NCBI RefSeq assembly: GCF_001439845.1
Contig: NZ_JYLO01000001.1
Location: 496,001 to 560,000, forward strand
DNA length: 64,000 nucleotides
From: Pseudomonas lactis
Lineage (GTDB): Bacteria > Pseudomonadota > Gammaproteobacteria > Pseudomonadales > Pseudomonadaceae
Direction: 5' to 3'
The notes beneath the pieces are model-generated. The model saw nothing but the letters and a program-made list of their open reading frames with translations, did no database searches and was not told where the DNA came from. Of the stretch, positions 28,779-39,086 are shown in pieces. A program made the translations under genes and the position numbers. Positions within the stretch are counted from its first letter, which is position 1. Each line of letters begins with the position of its first letter.

Positions 28779-29693
28779 ATGGATGGTATTTTCCTGCAGC
28801 AACTGGTCAACGGCCTGACCCTAGGGTCGGTCTATGGCCTGATCGCCATCGGCTACACAATGGTCTATGGCATCATTGGCATGATCAACTTCGCCCACGG
28901 CGAGGTTTATATGATTTCCGCTTACCTCGCGGCGATCAGTCTGGCACTGCTGGCTTACTTCGGCATCGAATCCTTCCCGCTGCTCATTCTCGGTACCTTG
29001 ATCTTCACCGTGGTCGTCACTGGCGTGTACGGTTGGGTGATTGAGCGTGTCGCCTACAAACCGTTGCGTAACTCCACCCGACTGGCTCCGCTGATCAGCG
29101 CCATCGGTATCTCGCTGATCCTGCAGAACTACGCGCAGATCGCCCAGGGCGCCAAGCAACAAGGCATTCCCACCCTGCTGGCCGGCGCCTGGCGCGTCGA
29201 TATCGGCACCGGGTTTGTGCAACTGACCTACACCAAAGTGTTCATCCTGGTCGCCGCTTTTGCCGGCATGGCCTTGCTCACCTACATCATCAAATACACC
29301 AAGCTGGGCCGCATGTGCCGCGCTACCCAGCAAGACCGCAAGATGGCCTCGATCCTGGGCATCAACACCGACCGCGTGATCTCCTACGTGTTTGTCATCG
29401 GTGCCGCCATGGCCGCCCTGGCCGGCGTGCTCATCACCCTCAACTACGGCACTTTCGACTTCTATGCCGGCTTCATCATCGGCATCAAGGCGTTTACCGC
29501 AGCGGTACTCGGCGGCATCGGTTCCCTGCCTGGGGCGATGCTCGGCGGGATCATCCTCGGTATCTCCGAGTCGCTGTTCTCGGGGTTGATCAACTCTGAC
29601 TACAAAGACGTGTTCAGTTTCTCCCTGCTGGTGGTGATTCTGATTTTCCGTCCCCAGGGCCTGCTTGGTCGCCCACTTGTGGCGAAGGTGTAA
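28779..29693 (+). CDS. livH: Branched-chain amino-acid ABC transporter permease LivH type
   Basis: The 304-residue inner-membrane permease has the family start FLQQLVNGLTLGSVYGLIAIGYTMVYGIIGMINFAHGEVYM and several transmembrane segments. The conserved loop LGRMCRATQQDRKMASILGINTDRVI contacts the ATPases. It pairs with LivM and lies two bases before it. The order binding protein-H-M-G-F is the standard one. Confidence 0.95.
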   Translation: MDGIFLQQLVNGLTLGSVYGLIAIGYTMVYGIIGMINFAHGEVYMISAYLAAISLALLAYFGIESFPLLILGTLIFTVVVTGVYGWVIERVAYKPLRNSTRLAPLISAIGISLILQNYAQIAQGAKQQGIPTLLAGAWRVDIGTGFVQLTYTKVFILVAAFAGMALLTYIIKYTKLGRMCRATQQDRKMASILGINTDRVISYVFVIGAAMAALAGVLITLNYGTFDFYAGFIIGIKAFTAAVLGGIGSLPGAMLGGIILGISESLFSGLINSDYKDVFSFSLLVVILIFRPQGLLGRPLVAKV

Positions 29694-29695
29694 AC

Positions 29696-30973
29696 ATGTC
29701 TGCTGCCAAATCCATTGATATCAAGAAAAGCGTGGTCGATACGGTGCTCGCGGGGCTGATTTCGCTGATCGTGTTCGGCCCGATTGTCGGCGTGGTGCTC
29801 GACGGCTACAGCTTCAACCTGGAACCTGCGCGGGTTGCCGTGCTGGTCGCCATCGTCATGGCCGGGCGCTTTGCCTTGAGCCTGTTCCTGCAAACCCCCA
29901 AGGGCGTGAAGATCCTTCAAGGGTTCGAAAGCAGCGGCTCCGGCGTGCACGTGCTGCCACCGGACTACAAGTCGCGGCTGCGCTGGATCATCCCGGCGTT
30001 GATCGTGATCGCCATCGTGTTCCCGATCTTTGCCAACAAATACCTGCTCACCGTGGTGATCCTGGGGCTTATCTACGTGTTGCTCGGCCTGGGCCTGAAC
30101 ATCGTGGTGGGCCTGGCGGGCCTACTCGACCTGGGTTACGTGGCGTTCTATGCCATCGGTGCCTACGGCCTGGCGCTGGGTTATCAATACCTGGGCCTGG
30201 GCTTCTGGACCGTGCTGCCACTGGCGGCCATCGCGGCGGCGCTGGCGGGGTGCATACTCGGCTTCCCGGTGCTGCGAATGCACGGTGACTACCTGGCCAT
30301 CGTGACCCTGGGTTTTGGCGAAATTATTCGCCTGGTGCTCAACAACTGGCTGTCGTTCACCGGTGGCCCGAACGGTATGCCCGTGCCGTCACCGACCTTC
30401 CTGGGCCTGGAGTTCGGCAAGCGTGCGAAGGATGGCGGCATTCCGTTTCACGAGTTTTTCGGCATCGATTACAACCCCAACATCAAGTTCATGTTCATCT
30501 ACATCGTGCTGTTTCTGGTGGTGCTGGCCGTGCTGTACATCAAGCATCGCCTCACGCGTATGCCGGTCGGTCGCGCTTGGGAAGCCTTGCGTGAAGATGA
30601 AATCGCCTGTCGTTCCATGGGCCTGAACCATGTGCTGGTCAAACTCTCAGCCTTCACCATCGGCGCGTCCACCGCCGGTTTGGCCGGGGTGTTTTTTGCC
30701 AGCTACCAGGGCTTCGTCAACCCGTCGTCGTTTACCTTCTTCGAGTCGGCGTTGATCCTCGCCATCGTGGTGTTGGGCGGCATGGGCTCGACGGTCGGCG
30801 TGGTGATCGCCGCGTTTGTGCTGACCGTGGCGCCTGAATTACTGCGCAGCTTCTCTGAATACCGTGTGCTGCTGTTTGGCGTGTTGATGGTGGTGATGAT
30901 GATCTGGAGGCCGCGTGGCTTGATTCGCATCAGCCGTACCGGTGTGACGCCACGCAAGGGGGTAGCGCCATGA
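29696..30973 (+). CDS. livM: Branched-chain amino-acid ABC transporter permease LivM type
   Basis: The 425-residue permease is longer than many LivM proteins because of an N-terminal extension of about 100 residues with extra hydrophobic segments; long forms are usual in pseudomonads. The core includes LLGLGLNIVVGLAGLLDLGYVAFYAIGAY, a FPVLRMHGDYLAIVTLGFGEIIRLVLNN region and the coupling loop GRAWEALREDEIACRSMGLNHVLVKL. The stop overlaps the livG start (ATGA). Confidence 0.95.
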   Translation: MSAAKSIDIKKSVVDTVLAGLISLIVFGPIVGVVLDGYSFNLEPARVAVLVAIVMAGRFALSLFLQTPKGVKILQGFESSGSGVHVLPPDYKSRLRWIIPALIVIAIVFPIFANKYLLTVVILGLIYVLLGLGLNIVVGLAGLLDLGYVAFYAIGAYGLALGYQYLGLGFWTVLPLAAIAAALAGCILGFPVLRMHGDYLAIVTLGFGEIIRLVLNNWLSFTGGPNGMPVPSPTFLGLEFGKRAKDGGIPFHEFFGIDYNPNIKFMFIYIVLFLVVLAVLYIKHRLTRMPVGRAWEALREDEIACRSMGLNHVLVKLSAFTIGASTAGLAGVFFASYQGFVNPSSFTFFESALILAIVVLGGMGSTVGVVIAAFVLTVAPELLRSFSEYRVLLFGVLMVVMMIWRPRGLIRISRTGVTPRKGVAP

Positions 30974-31845
30974 GCAAAGAAGTCGTCCTCTCCGTGGAGC
31001 ACCTGATGATGCACTTTGGGGGCATCAAGGCCCTCAGTGATGTGAGCCTGCAGGTCAAACGCAACTCGATCTTCGCCCTGATCGGCCCCAACGGCGCCGG
31101 CAAGACCACGGTGTTCAACTGCCTCACTGGCTTCTACAAAGCCAGCGGCGGCAAGATCGAGCTCAACGTGCGGGGCAAGCAAACCAACGTCATACAGTTG
31201 CTGGGGGAGCGCTTTGAGGCCACTGACTTTGTCTCGCCGAAAAGCTTCCTCAGTCGCGTGTACTACAAGATGTTCGGCGGCACCCACCTGGTGAACCGCG
31301 CCGGCCTTGCGCGCACCTTCCAGAACATTCGCCTGTTCAAGGAAATGTCGGTGCTGGAAAACCTGCTGGTGGCCCAACACATGTGGGTCAACCGCAACAT
31401 GCTTGCCGGCATCCTCAATACCAAAGGCTACCGCAAGGCCGAAAGCGATGCGCTGGATTGCGCGTTCTACTGGCTGGAAGTGGTCGACCTGGTGGACTGC
31501 GCCAACCGCCTGGCCGGCGAGCTCTCCTACGGCCAGCAGCGCCGCCTGGAGATCGCCCGCGCCATGTGCACGCGGCCGCAGATCATCTGCCTGGACGAAC
31601 CGGCAGCGGGCCTCAACCCTCAGGAAACCGAAGCCCTCAGCGCGATGATTCGCCTGCTGCGCGACGAACACGACCTGACGGTGGTGCTGATCGAACACGA
31701 CATGGGCATGGTGATGAGTATTTCCGACCACATTGTGGTGCTGGACCACGGCAACGTGATCGCCGAAGGCGGCCCGGATGCGATCCGCAACGACCCCAAA
31801 GTGATCGCCGCCTACCTGGGCGCGGATGAAGAGGAACTGGTATGA
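30970..31845 (+). CDS. livG: Branched-chain amino-acid ABC transporter ATP-binding protein LivG type
   Basis: The 291-residue ATPase carries Walker A GPNGAGKTT, signature LSYGQQRRLEIARAM, Walker B IICLDEPAAGLNP and the switch histidine in VVLIEHDMGMV. An insertion around residues 60-100 (GKQTNVIQLLGERFEATDF) is typical of the LivG type. It is the first of the two ATPases and is translationally coupled to both neighbours (ATGA overlaps). Confidence 0.95.
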   Translation: MSKEVVLSVEHLMMHFGGIKALSDVSLQVKRNSIFALIGPNGAGKTTVFNCLTGFYKASGGKIELNVRGKQTNVIQLLGERFEATDFVSPKSFLSRVYYKMFGGTHLVNRAGLARTFQNIRLFKEMSVLENLLVAQHMWVNRNMLAGILNTKGYRKAESDALDCAFYWLEVVDLVDCANRLAGELSYGQQRRLEIARAMCTRPQIICLDEPAAGLNPQETEALSAMIRLLRDEHDLTVVLIEHDMGMVMSISDHIVVLDHGNVIAEGGPDAIRNDPKVIAAYLGADEEELV

Positions 31846-32558
31846 GTGCACCTATCCTCGAAATGAAGGACCTGGACGTGTTCTACGGCCCGATCCAGGC
31901 TCTGAAAAAAGTCTCGCTGCACATCAACGAAGGCGAAACCGTCAGCCTGATCGGCTCCAATGGCGCGGGTAAATCAACGTTGCTGATGTCGATCTTCGGT
32001 CAGCCTCGGGCCGAGTCTGGGCAGATCCTCTACAACGGCGTCGACATTACTCACAAGTCGTCCCACTACATCGCCTCCAACGGCATTGCGCAGTCGCCGG
32101 AAGGGCGGCGGGTTTTCCCCGACATGACCGTCGAGGAAAACCTGCTGATGGGCACCATCCCTATTGGCGACAAGTTCGCCAGTGAAGACATGCAGCGCAT
32201 GTTCGAGCTGTTCCCCAGGCTCAAGGAGCGGCGCAACCAGCGGGCGATGACCATGTCCGGTGGTGAGCAGCAAATGCTCGCCATCGCCCGTGCGCTGATG
32301 AGCCGGCCCAAGCTGTTGTTGCTCGATGAGCCAAGCCTGGGGTTGGCACCGATTGTGGTGAAGCAGATCTTCTCCACCCTGCGCGAGCTGGCGTCCACCG
32401 GTATGACCATCTTCCTGGTGGAACAGAACGCCAACCATGCGCTGCGCCTGTCGGACCGCGCGTATGTGATGGTCAATGGTGAGATTCGCCTGACCGGCAC
32501 AGGCAAGGAGTTGCTGGTAAACGAGGATGTGCGTAACGCCTACCTGGGCGGTCACTAA
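31842..32558 (+). CDS. livF: Branched-chain amino-acid ABC transporter ATP-binding protein LivF type
   Basis: The 238-residue ATPase has Walker A GSNGAGKST, signature MSGGEQQMLAIARAL, Walker B LLLLDEPSLGLAP and the switch segment IFLVEQNANHAL. It is the last gene of the transporter operon and overlaps livG by four bases. A REP doublet follows after about 40 bases. Confidence 0.95.
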   Translation: MSAPILEMKDLDVFYGPIQALKKVSLHINEGETVSLIGSNGAGKSTLLMSIFGQPRAESGQILYNGVDITHKSSHYIASNGIAQSPEGRRVFPDMTVEENLLMGTIPIGDKFASEDMQRMFELFPRLKERRNQRAMTMSGGEQQMLAIARALMSRPKLLLLDEPSLGLAPIVVKQIFSTLRELASTGMTIFLVEQNANHALRLSDRAYVMVNGEIRLTGTGKELLVNEDVRNAYLGGH

Positions 32559-32601
32559 CCTAAGATCCAGGCGCATCAACCCTGTGGGAACCGGGCCTTA
32601 T

Positions 32602-32687
32602 GTGGGAGCCGGGCTTGCCCGCGATAGCATCACCTCGGTTTAGCTGACATACCGAGGTGGCCGCATCGCAGGCAAGCCAGCTCCCAC
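32602..32687. repeat. REP doublet 9
   Basis: GTGGGAGCCGGGCTTGCCCGC and a reverse GGCAAGCCAGCTCCCAC unit, just after livF. A truncated GTGGGAACCGGGCC copy sits immediately to the left, at 32583-32597. Confidence 0.88.
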
Positions 32688-32741
32688 CCAAAGCCGGTTC
32701 CCACATTTGTTTTTGCGATGTCCACAAGCGCTCAACCAAAT

Positions 32742-33218
32742 TGTGGAAAACAAATCCAGCCCACCTCAAAAGCGCGACATATAGCCGCCGCAAATCCCTG
32801 TTTTGTCACAGTTTTGACTTGTCCCCATCCACTGTGGAACCGGCTGTGGGTAACGTGGGAGTAGCTGGCTGGAAGCCTTTAACGACGTGGCTTGCAGCGT
32901 GCTGGTTGTTTTTTGATCAGCGTGTTTTTCACCAGCGCACCAGGGGTTTGTCAACCTGTTTAAAGACACAGGTATATGAACTAAATAAGTCATTGCAGCC
33001 TGTGGATAAGTCTGTGACTAAACTCTGGAAAGACGCGCGCAGGGGCCGGAATGACTGGCCTGGAGCCATCGTTGTGTTTTTCTGCATTTGTCGGCAGCTA
33101 CATAGGTGCTCGCTCAGGTCAAGCAAAAAACTTTCTAAAACCGCCTGCAACCCTTGTGCACAGCGGCTTTGAGCCTTTTGCACTTGCCCCCAAAGACTGT
33201 GGGCGCAGTTGTGGATAA
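32742..33218. other. Non-coding stretch with DnaA-box-like sequences
   Basis: The 820-base gap between livF and the SDR gene has no convincing gene. It contains two perfect DnaA boxes in the TGTGGATAA orientation (33001-33009 and 33210-33218). TGTGGAAAA at 32742-32750 fits TTWTNCACA, TGTGGGTAA at 32845-32853 is one mismatch away, and a further near match TTGTGCACA lies at 33154-33162. An AT-rich GATC-containing segment (33257-33283) follows. The boxes are spread rather than tightly clustered, and no dnaA, dnaN or gidA neighbour is present, so this is not the usual chromosomal origin. Confidence 0.5.
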
Positions 33219-33281
33219 CCTGCGCGCATATGGCTACAAGCCACGGTTTATAAGGATTTGATCGAATTGATCAAAAAATGA

Positions 33282-34148
<867 letters not shown>

Positions 34149-34158
34149 GCCGATCGTT

Positions 34159-34273
34159 TGATCGTTCCCACGCTCCGCGTGGGAATGCCGCTGGGGGCGC
34201 TCTGCGCCCCGCTTTCTGCTGGTGACGCAGAGCGTCACGCGATGCATTCCCACGCGGAGCGTGGGAACGATCA
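34159..34273. repeat. Four-hairpin intergenic repeat, copy 3
   Basis: Outer hairpins CCCACGCTCCGCGTGGG and CCCACGCGGAGCGTGGG. The inner hairpins differ from the other copies: GGGGCGCTCTGCGCCCC and GTGACGCAGAGCGTCAC. The base changes are compensated in the stems. Confidence 0.85.
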
Positions 34274-34368
34274 GTGGCGTCAAATCGGCCAAAATGCGGC
34301 ATAAGGTACACTGCCCGCCTGAAAACCCCACCGCACCCAGCGGTTTAAAGGTTTTGACAGGAGGCAAT

Positions 34369-35274
34369 GTGAGTAACCGAGGTGAGCAGGCACTGCTCAA
34401 ACAATCGACCATCCTGATGTTCGCAGTCGCGATCGCCGGGATTGTCACGGGTGTAATATCCGGCGCCCAATCCATTCTGTTCGACGGCTTTTTCTCGCTG
34501 ATCGCCACCGCCATCAAGGTGTTGATGCTGATCACGGCCAAGCTGATTGCCAAGAAAAGCAACGAGCGCTTCCAGTTCGGCTATTGGCACCTGGAGCCGA
34601 TGGTGCTGTTGATAGAAGGCAGTTTCCTGCTGTTGATCGCCATCTACGCGTTCCTCAATGGCGTGTTCGGCATTATCAATGGCGGGCGCGAAATCGAGTT
34701 GGGGCTGGTGATCATTTATGCGGCGGTGTTTACCGTCGTGGAGTTCGCGTACTTCTTCTATGTGCGCTACCGCAATCGCACACTCAAGTCGTCATTGATC
34801 CAGTTCGACAACATCAGCTGGCTGGTGGACGCGATGCTGTCGGTGGGTTTGCTGATCAGCTTCCTGGCCGCGCTGTTGCTAAAGTCCCAGGGCTATGGCG
34901 AGTGGGCGGTCTACGTCGACCCGTTGATCCTGATCCTGCTGGCCCTGAGCATGCTGGCGCCGGCATTCAAGATTTTGCGCCCAGCGTTGCGCGAAGTATT
35001 GGGCATCGCGCCGGATCATTTGGACGACAAGGTCCGCGAAGTGATGGACGCGGCGCAGGCCAAGCATGGTTTCGGCGACTACGTGTCCTATGTGCAGAAG
35101 CACGGGCGCGCGCGGTTTATCGAGATTCATGTGGTGCTGCCGGCGGATTACCCGGTGGATAACGTCGCCACCCTTGATGGGCTGCGTGAAGAGATATCCA
35201 CAGGGCTGGGGGCGGCGGATGCGGCGCGGTGGTTGACGATCAGTTTTACAGGCGACCGCAAGTGGATTGCCTAA
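34369..35274 (+). CDS. Cation diffusion facilitator family transporter
   Basis: The 301-residue inner-membrane protein probably exports divalent metals. The transmembrane part has several helices (STILMFAVAIAGIVTGVISGAQSILFDGFFSLIATAIKVLM, then MVLLIEGSFLLLIAIYAF) with acidic residues (FDGFF, DAMLS) at the expected metal site. A C-terminal cytoplasmic domain (SYVQKHGRARFIEIHVVLP) is typical. The start is the GTG at 34369 with AGGAGG four bases before it. The nearby ATG two bases upstream is out of frame and meets TGA at once. Confidence 0.88.
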   Translation: MSNRGEQALLKQSTILMFAVAIAGIVTGVISGAQSILFDGFFSLIATAIKVLMLITAKLIAKKSNERFQFGYWHLEPMVLLIEGSFLLLIAIYAFLNGVFGIINGGREIELGLVIIYAAVFTVVEFAYFFYVRYRNRTLKSSLIQFDNISWLVDAMLSVGLLISFLAALLLKSQGYGEWAVYVDPLILILLALSMLAPAFKILRPALREVLGIAPDHLDDKVREVMDAAQAKHGFGDYVSYVQKHGRARFIEIHVVLPADYPVDNVATLDGLREEISTGLGAADAARWLTISFTGDRKWIA

Positions 35275-35298
35275 AGTCTGTTAGACCGAGGTGAGGCT

Positions 35299-35370
35299 AT
35301 CGCAGGCAAGCCAGCTCCCACAGTTGATAGTGTTCGCACATTAAAATGTGGGAGCTGGCTTGCCTGCGAT
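35299..35370. repeat. REP doublet 10
   Basis: Inverted REP pair between the convergent CDF and AGE-family genes, with a loop of about 25 bases. Confidence 0.9.
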
Positions 35371-35383
35371 GGGGCCTTGCAGG

Positions 35384-36493
35384 TCAGCCCAGATGCTGGA
35401 CCAAGCCCTGATAGCAAGTCGCCAAATGATAAGGCGTAGTCGAAGGCATATCCCGCCGGCTCACCTTACCCTCGGCATCCAGGCATTCATGCCAACCCTT
35501 TGCATGCAAAAAGCGCTGTTGCAACGCCTGCAACTGACGCAACAGCACCGCTTCGCTGCCTGGCCGCAAGGTCAGTGCCCGCAGGTACTCGGCCTGCGCC
35601 CAGATCCGTTGGGTACCGTCGCGCACCGTGCCATCCAGCGCGAGCATGCCGCTGACCGCGCCGCTTAACTTATCCACACCCTTGTGCTCGGCATAGGCAA
35701 ATGCCCGTGTCAGCGAGCCATGCAGCGCGGTGCCGCGCAGCACAGCTGAAGATTCGAGCAAAAAGAACCATTCGAACTGGTGCCCCGGCTCAAACCAGTT
35801 ATCCACAGCGCCCAAAGGTTTTTCCATCATCACGCCGTGCTCGCGGTCGATGAAGCGTTGCTGCATGGCCGTCGCCAGTGCCAGCAGGGCCGCTTGTACC
35901 TGGGCGTCCTCACGTACCGCGAGGGTGGCCAGGAAACCTTCGGCCAGGTGCATCAACGGGTTTTGCAAGGGGCCTGCGTTGAGTGAGGCCCAGTTGCGCT
36001 CCAGTACTGCCTCGTACAACCCGTCGCCGGTGGCAAAGCGTTGAGCGACGACTTCCAGGGCGGCGTTGAGCACCGACTCTACCAGCGGCTCACGCACCTT
36101 GGCCCAGTAATGGGCGCAGGCAAAAATAATGAAGGCGTGGGTGTAGAGGTCTTTGCGCTCGTCCAGCGGTTGGCCGGCAGGGTCGATGCTGTAGAACCAG
36201 CCACCGTGTTCGGCATCATGGAAGTGCCGTTGCAGGGAGCGAAACAGCGCCGCTGCACGTTCTTCGGCGAACGCCGCGCCGGGCTCGCCGATCAGGCTGG
36301 CGAACAGGTACAACTGCCGGGCGCAGGCCATGGCGCGATAGCGCTGGGGGGGAAGTGGCTGGTGATCGGCATCCAGGGCCTCAAAGGGCAATGCCAGGTC
36401 GGCATTCCAGCCCGGGCCTTGCCAGAGCGGCACGATCAGGTCATGGAAGTGCGTGAGCACAGGCGTCAGGGAAGAGGGGGAAGCGATGGGCAT
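35384..36493 (-). CDS. AGE-family epimerase/isomerase
   Basis: The 369-residue protein has the (alpha/alpha)6-barrel signature of the N-acylglucosamine 2-epimerase/YihS/mannose isomerase group: RAMACARQLYLFASL, HDAEHGGWFYSIDPAG, EPGHQFEWFFLLE and the C-terminal STTPYHLATCYQGL. The His residues in EPGHQFEW and the C-terminal motif are candidates for catalysis. The exact sugar substrate cannot be read from the sequence; D-mannose isomerase is a reasonable guess. The coding sequence contains two perfect TTATCCACA sites (35670-35678, 35799-35807). Confidence 0.85.
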   Translation of the reverse strand: MPIASPSSLTPVLTHFHDLIVPLWQGPGWNADLALPFEALDADHQPLPPQRYRAMACARQLYLFASLIGEPGAAFAEERAAALFRSLQRHFHDAEHGGWFYSIDPAGQPLDERKDLYTHAFIIFACAHYWAKVREPLVESVLNAALEVVAQRFATGDGLYEAVLERNWASLNAGPLQNPLMHLAEGFLATLAVREDAQVQAALLALATAMQQRFIDREHGVMMEKPLGAVDNWFEPGHQFEWFFLLESSAVLRGTALHGSLTRAFAYAEHKGVDKLSGAVSGMLALDGTVRDGTQRIWAQAEYLRALTLRPGSEAVLLRQLQALQQRFLHAKGWHECLDAEGKVSRRDMPSTTPYHLATCYQGLVQHLG

Positions 36494-36540
36494 TGGCTGG
36501 CGTCGTCACGGCAGGGGTGTAGGCGCGCATGGTAGCAGGC

Positions 36541-36647
36541 TGATCGTTCCCACGCTCTGCGTGGGAATGCATTTTATGACGCTCTGCGTCATGCTTTGGG
36601 ACGCAGAGCGTCCTAGGCTGCATTCCCACGCGGAGCGTGGGAACGAT
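36541..36647. repeat. Four-hairpin intergenic repeat, copy 4
   Basis: Outer hairpins CCCACGCTCTGCGTGGG and CCCACGCGGAGCGTGGG, inner hairpins TGACGCTCTGCGTCA and GGACGCAGAGCGTCC. It lies between hupE and the AGE-family gene and ends eight bases from the hupE stop. Confidence 0.85.
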
Positions 36648-36654
36648 CTTTTCC

Positions 36655-37227
36655 TCAGCCCGCCAGCAACCAAACCCCAGTCGCCGCCGAAGCCGCCCCG
36701 GCCACTCGCACCAGTGGCGCTGCAGCCGCCGGCAAAAAGCGCACCACCGCATAACCCGCAGCGTGCAACACGGCGGTCGCCCCTACAAACCCAGCCGCAT
36801 ACGCCCAAGGGCTGGTCATATCCGGCAGTTCCAGGCCATGGGCCACGCCGTGAAACAGTGCAAACAAGGCCGTGGCGCCTACCGCCACGAACAGCGGTGG
36901 CCGCACCGCCAATGCTACCGCCAGGCCCAAAGCCAGCACCGATGCAGCAATCCCGCTTTCCAGCGCGGGCAGTTGCAGCCCTTCAAAACCCAGCACGCCG
37001 CCGATCAGCATGGTGCCGACAAAGGTGCACGGCAGCGCCCAGCGCGCGGCGCCTTTTTGCTGGGCCGCCCAGAGGCCCACTGCAACCATGGCCAGTAAGT
37101 GATCGAGGCCGCCCAGGGGGTGGCTGATACCGGCTACCAGGCCATTGTCGCCATGGCCTGGATGGGCGAAGGCCAGGGCCGGGGCGAGCAGCAGCGCTGC
37201 GGCGGCGAAAAGTCTGTTGAGTCTCAT
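36655..37227 (-). CDS. hupE: HupE/UreJ family metal permease
   Basis: The 190-residue membrane protein has a signal-like first segment (RLFAAAALLLAPALAFA) followed by the metal-binding HPGHGD motif and the ISHPLGGLDHLLAMVAVGLWAA family signature. Five or six further hydrophobic segments are present. It is the last gene of the ureE-ureF-ureG-hupE operon and probably brings nickel to urease maturation. Confidence 0.92.
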   Translation of the reverse strand: MRLNRLFAAAALLLAPALAFAHPGHGDNGLVAGISHPLGGLDHLLAMVAVGLWAAQQKGAARWALPCTFVGTMLIGGVLGFEGLQLPALESGIAASVLALGLAVALAVRPPLFVAVGATALFALFHGVAHGLELPDMTSPWAYAAGFVGATAVLHAAGYAVVRFLPAAAAPLVRVAGAASAATGVWLLAG

Positions 37228-37249
37228 GGACAGGTTCCTTATGGGTTGA

Positions 37250-37864
37250 TCAGGCGGCGGTCAGCAGGCCCTGGCGTTCGATGAAGGCGACGATGTCGTC
37301 CAGGCCGACCCCGGTTTTCTGGTTGCTGAACACAAAGGGTTTGCCGTTGCGCATGCGCTGGGTGTCGCTGTTCATTAGCTCCAGCGAGGCACCCACCAGC
37401 GGGGCCAGGTCGATCTTGTTGATCACCAGCAGGTCGGATTTGCAAATACCGGGCCCGCCTTTGCGCGGCAGCTTGTCGCCCGCAGATACATCGATCACAT
37501 AGATGGTCAGGTCCGACAGTTCCGGGCTGAAGGTGGCGGACAGGTTGTCGCCGCCGGACTCCACCAGAATCAGGTCCAGGCCGGGAAAACGGCGGTTGAG
37601 TTGGTCCACGGCCTCCAAGTTGATCGAGGCATCTTCGCGAATCGCCGTGTGCGGGCAGCCACCGGTTTCCACGCCGATGATGCGCTCCGGCGCCAGGGCC
37701 TGGTTGCGCACCAGGAAGTCGGCGTCTTCGCGGGTGTAGATGTCGTTGGTGACCACCGCCAGGTTATAGCGATCGCGCAGCGCCAGGCACAGGGCCAGGG
37801 TCAGGGCGGTCTTGCCCGAGCCTACCGGGCCGCCGATACCGACGCGCAGGGGTTGTGTGTTCAT
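37250..37864 (-). CDS. ureG: Urease accessory GTPase UreG
   Basis: UreG hydrolyses GTP during nickel insertion into urease. The 204-residue protein has the P-loop [14 protein letters not shown], the metal-binding CPH motif in [23 protein letters not shown] and the NKIDLAP guanine-specificity motif. The start at 37864 ([12 protein letters not shown]) is the family start; the four extra codons upstream are not needed. It follows ureF by 14 bases. Confidence 0.97.
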   Translation of the reverse strand: MNTQPLRVGIGGPVGSGKTALTLALCLALRDRYNLAVVTNDIYTREDADFLVRNQALAPERIIGVETGGCPHTAIREDASINLEAVDQLNRRFPGLDLILVESGGDNLSATFSPELSDLTIYVIDVSAGDKLPRKGGPGICKSDLLVINKIDLAPLVGASLELMNSDTQRMRNGKPFVFSNQKTGVGLDDIVAFIERQGLLTAA

Positions 37865-37878
37865 GGGCTTCTCCACAA

Positions 37879-38553
37879 TCAGGAACGGAACAGGCGGCTG
37901 TACTGGCGCTCATGGGCCATGCACGCCAGGGACAGGCCAAAAGCGGCGCTGCCCAAATGGTTAGGGTTAATGCGTTCGGCATCCTGCTGGGCTTGTTGCA
38001 GCAGCGGCAGCAGTTCGCTGGTCAGGCGCTGGGCGGCTTGCTGGCCCAGTGGCAGGGTTTTCATCAGCACCGCCAATTGGTTTTCCAGCCAGCTCCATAG
38101 CCAGGCGGCAAGGGCATCGCCAGGGCTGATGTGCCAGGCGCGCGCGGCCAAGGCCCAGCCAAGGGCCAGGTGCGGTTCGTCGCGTTGAGCGAGAAAGTCA
38201 CGGGCGCTGTCGTCCAGTTCCGGCAAGCCGTTGAGCAGTTGTTGCAAGGAGTAGCCCATCTGGCGGCTCTCCTGATACAGCTCGCGGGTCTCACGGCTGG
38301 CGCGGTGCTCGTCGCACAACTGCGCCAGTTGGGCCCAGTCCTGCTCAGCGGCGGCGCGGCAATGGGCGAGCAACAGCGGCGCTTCGAAACGCGCCAGGTT
38401 GAGCAGCAACTGGTCACTGATCCAGCGTCGGGCGCTCGCGGCATCCTGTACGCGGCCGTTGTCCACCGCCATTTCCAGGCCCTGGGAATAGCTGTAGCCG
38501 CCAATCGGCAATTGCGGACTGGCCAGGCGTAGCAGCGCCCAGGCTGGGTTCAT
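37879..38553 (-). CDS. ureF: Urease accessory protein UreF
   Basis: The 224-residue all-helical UreF acts with UreG and UreD in the urease activation complex and gates GTP hydrolysis. Its N-terminal segment ([28 protein letters not shown]) is characteristic. The start overlaps the ureE stop by four bases and the stop is close to ureG, so these proteins are made together. Confidence 0.96.
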   Translation of the reverse strand: MNPAWALLRLASPQLPIGGYSYSQGLEMAVDNGRVQDAASARRWISDQLLLNLARFEAPLLLAHCRAAAEQDWAQLAQLCDEHRASRETRELYQESRQMGYSLQQLLNGLPELDDSARDFLAQRDEPHLALGWALAARAWHISPGDALAAWLWSWLENQLAVLMKTLPLGQQAAQRLTSELLPLLQQAQQDAERINPNHLGSAAFGLSLACMAHERQYSRLFRS

Positions 38554-39050
38554 AGACGCACGCCGAACTGATGCAGCTTGGGCGCGTAGTTGAAGTCTTC
38601 ATCGCCATGGCGTGAGTGATGATGGCCACCGCCATAGGCGCCGTGCTCGGGTTGAAACGGCGCTTCTATGGTCTGCGCATCGGCGCCTAACTGTTCAAGC
38701 ATGGCCTTGAGCACGTAGTCATCGAGCAGGCGCAGCCAGCCGTCACCGACTTGCAGGGCCACATGGCGGTTGCCCAGGTGATAAGCGGCGCGGGTCAGCT
38801 CAAAGGCATTGCGGCAGGTGACGTGCAGCAGTTGTTCAGGTCGGGCACACACCCGTACGACGCGTCCGTCTTCTGCCTGTAGGAATTCGCCATCGTGCAA
38901 GGGCGGCTGGCCCCGCTCCAAAAACAGGCCGACGTCTTCACCGTCGGCACTGAAACAGCGCAGACGGCTTTTGCTGCGGGCTTCGAAGTTGAGCAGCAAC
39001 TCGGCGGCCCAGAGGGCTTGGGGGGCGATTCGGCGGTGTATCACCAGCAT
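38550..39050 (-). CDS. ureE: Urease accessory nickel chaperone UreE
   Basis: UreE delivers nickel to the urease activation complex. The 166-residue protein starts MLVIHRRIAPQALWAAEL and ends in a histidine-rich tail (YGGGHHHSRHGDEDF) that binds extra metal. The upstream in-frame ATG at 39107 would lie before a sigma-54 promoter at 39087-39103, so the start at 39050 is chosen. It is the first gene of ureE-ureF-ureG-hupE. Confidence 0.96.
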   Translation of the reverse strand: MLVIHRRIAPQALWAAELLLNFEARSKSRLRCFSADGEDVGLFLERGQPPLHDGEFLQAEDGRVVRVCARPEQLLHVTCRNAFELTRAAYHLGNRHVALQVGDGWLRLLDDYVLKAMLEQLGADAQTIEAPFQPEHGAYGGGHHHSRHGDEDFNYAPKLHQFGVRL

Positions 39051-39086
39051 CAGAGAGCTTCCAGCTGTGAGCGATGAAAGACCTAG

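Noticed and set aside
32657..33172. Possible 171-codon gene in the DnaA-box gap
   Set aside because: Its first codons are read from a REP unit ([10 protein letters not shown] is the usual REP translation), there is no ribosome-binding site, and no motif is visible.
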